Below, in pieces: positions 62,538 through 64,000 of a DNA stretch of 64,000 bases. Made by a program: the position numbers and the translations under genes. Numbering within the stretch: the stretch's first letter is position 1; each line of letters starts with the position of its first letter. The stretch is from Trichoplax adhaerens (taxonomy: Eukaryota > Placozoa > Uniplacotomia > Trichoplacea > Trichoplacidae): assembly GCF_000150275.1 (NCBI RefSeq), contig NW_002060964.1, positions 425,643 to 489,642 on the forward strand. The letters run 5' to 3'. The notes below the pieces were generated by a model that saw nothing but the letters and a program-made list of their open reading frames with translations, ran no database searches and was not told where the DNA came from.

Positions 62538-64000
62538 TTCAATATTGAATTTAAATTCATTCATGATTACTTCACCTGTAGTACTTTTACCGGAAATATC
62601 TATGGTGATATTAAAGTCGGAAGCAATATTTTGCTGTTTTTTTAGATAACTGCTACTGAATTTCAGCATGGAATTTGGGTATCCTATCAATTTTAATTAA
62701 ACAAGGCAGTTTGCAGTAATTCTAGCATTTAAAAGATAAAAAAAACGAATAGCTTGCGAGTACTAGGTTGCTTTATTTTGTTGTACTTTTAATCGATCTG
62801 ATTATATCGTGAAGTATTTTATGTTGTATCTTGTACTTGTCTAACTGCTTGTATAGTTGAAAAGTTTATTAAAATCCTGTTTGTCACATCAATTTGCTAT
62901 TTTCCCGCTCTGCATGTTAATTGTGACTTACTTGTTGCTAATAAGCATGTGTATCGCTGATCTGAACGCTGTGATGTATTCCGCAAAGACTCGGATCTTA
63001 ATCCATCATACTGTAAAAGAGTTAATAATTTATGAATATTAATGTTAATAGCTATTTAAGTTTACTAATCTTGCTAGTGTTACCCATGTGCAGGCCTTTC
63101 TATCTTCTCCAGGTTATAGTCCTCTACGAATTAAGGAAATTAATGACTATTAAACCTTGCCAATCATTTTCCCTCCTACTCTACATTAGATTGGAAGAAG
63201 ATCGCCCAAGATTCAATCTTCGTCCGATAGTTTAGGTTACTAATTATCATGTATGCAATTATACTTAAGACTTGTTACAGATTTCTATTTTATTGAGTAA
63301 TTCGTCCATTCAGATTCGCCATACACGATGGAGCAAAATAATAATATCGTTGATTCTCTTAGAAATTAATTCTATAACGGCTACAAAAACATGTAAATTT
63401 TCCATGGAAACGGACTGATTAGGTAGAGCAAACGTACATTAAGTTTATGAATAATTAACCTTTAAATTTTAATTGGTATAAACTTATATTATTCTGGCTA
63501 CAACTTAAGCAAGTACCATAGTTATGATTAGTGATTGAAATTACTAAGCAGGTAGACGCAAGCGAGAGTAACATTTAAACTCCAAATAAAGATGGATTAA
63601 TATTATCATCACGCACCACCATACTCGCATTACTCCAACCTAGCAGTATTTATTAAAATGCAGTACGTGCATATTTTACTTCAGTTTTTGCAAAAAGAGC
63701 GTAATATCTAATAGTGTATATGCTGCAGCAAAGCTAGATAAAGACTAATTATATAATATTACCGTTAAATTATATATTACCAATTATTAAGCGCATAGTT
63801 ATTGTAGAATCTACAATATAACTGCAACTCATTGGATTCTTGCACGTAAAAAAACAGAAACTGTATCAGCGAGAACCTACTTTTACATATATTTTCCATT
63901 TGATCTTGTTTTATATTATAATTTTGTACCCAAAATGCCTAGAATGATGCTTCTTATAACAGGAATGCAGACGATACAGAAATAATTAGCTAATGCCAGT
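62538..64000. other. Window end, no gene supported
   Basis: Two short plus-strand frames (62857-63042 hydrophobic, 63032-63235) carry no recognisable domain. The first is hydrophobic enough to be a membrane exon but lacks clear splice sites and did not align with any transporter exon. Confidence 0.35.

Overview
The window is eukaryotic nuclear DNA, AT-rich and gene-sparse. Its genes are split into many short exons with GT-AG introns. The families present (SLC29 equilibrative nucleoside transporters, a prosaposin-like protein, class I methyltransferases, a tetratricopeptide relic) fit a simple animal. A placozoan (Trichoplax-like) genome is my best guess from gene style and base composition; this is inference, not proof. 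Most long single-frame ORFs here are single exons or shadows, so the real genes had to be assembled by hand from splice sites and reading phase.

Layout: 1-3.9 kb holds a small foldback element, a TACTGTA-rich patch and the 3' end of an unrecognised gene (+). 4.7-8.2 kb is transporter ENT-A (-, 14 exons, 456 aa). 9.0-10.1 kb is a dispersed repeat array. 11.1-13.6 kb is methyltransferase MT-1 (-, 4 exons, 265 aa). 16.7-22.1 kb is ENT-B (+, 14 exons, 448 aa) with a repeat-family copy in intron 1. 22.7-23.1 kb is a ~100-bp tandem repeat. 23.2-25.5 kb is a transporter pseudogene, psiENT-C (-). 26.1-30.9 kb is a prosaposin-like gene (+, 11 exons, 320 aa). 32.3-34.7 kb is MT-2 (-, 265 aa, same exon lengths as MT-1). 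35.1-37.3 kb holds tandem repeats, a strikingly G-poor tract, a second repeat-family copy and a 50-N gap. 40.2-45.4 kb is ENT-D (+, 433 aa). 46.6-47.0 kb is a third repeat-family copy (-). 48.2-49.3 kb is a broken tetratricopeptide gene. 52.0-60.2 kb is ENT-E (+, 432 aa). Loose copies of the transporter's last exons lie at 37.6, 50.3 and 61.5-62.5 kb.

The transporters share exon number, phase and nearly every exon length, so they are tandem duplicates. The order ENT(-), MT(-), ENT(+) occurs twice: ENT-A/MT-1/ENT-B, then psiENT-C/MT-2/ENT-D with the prosaposin gene inside. This suggests duplication of a roughly 20-kb block. Decayed copies (psiENT-C and the orphan last exons) point to repeated birth and death. 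The intact paralogues have diverged at the family's substrate-path motifs: ENT-B, -D and -E lost the TM1 PWN-like signature and ENT-E also lost the D-x-x-G-R signature. The products would be membrane nucleoside carriers, soluble S-adenosylmethionine-dependent methyltransferases and a lysosomal or secreted lipid-binding precursor. Nothing in the sequence shows that they act in one pathway.
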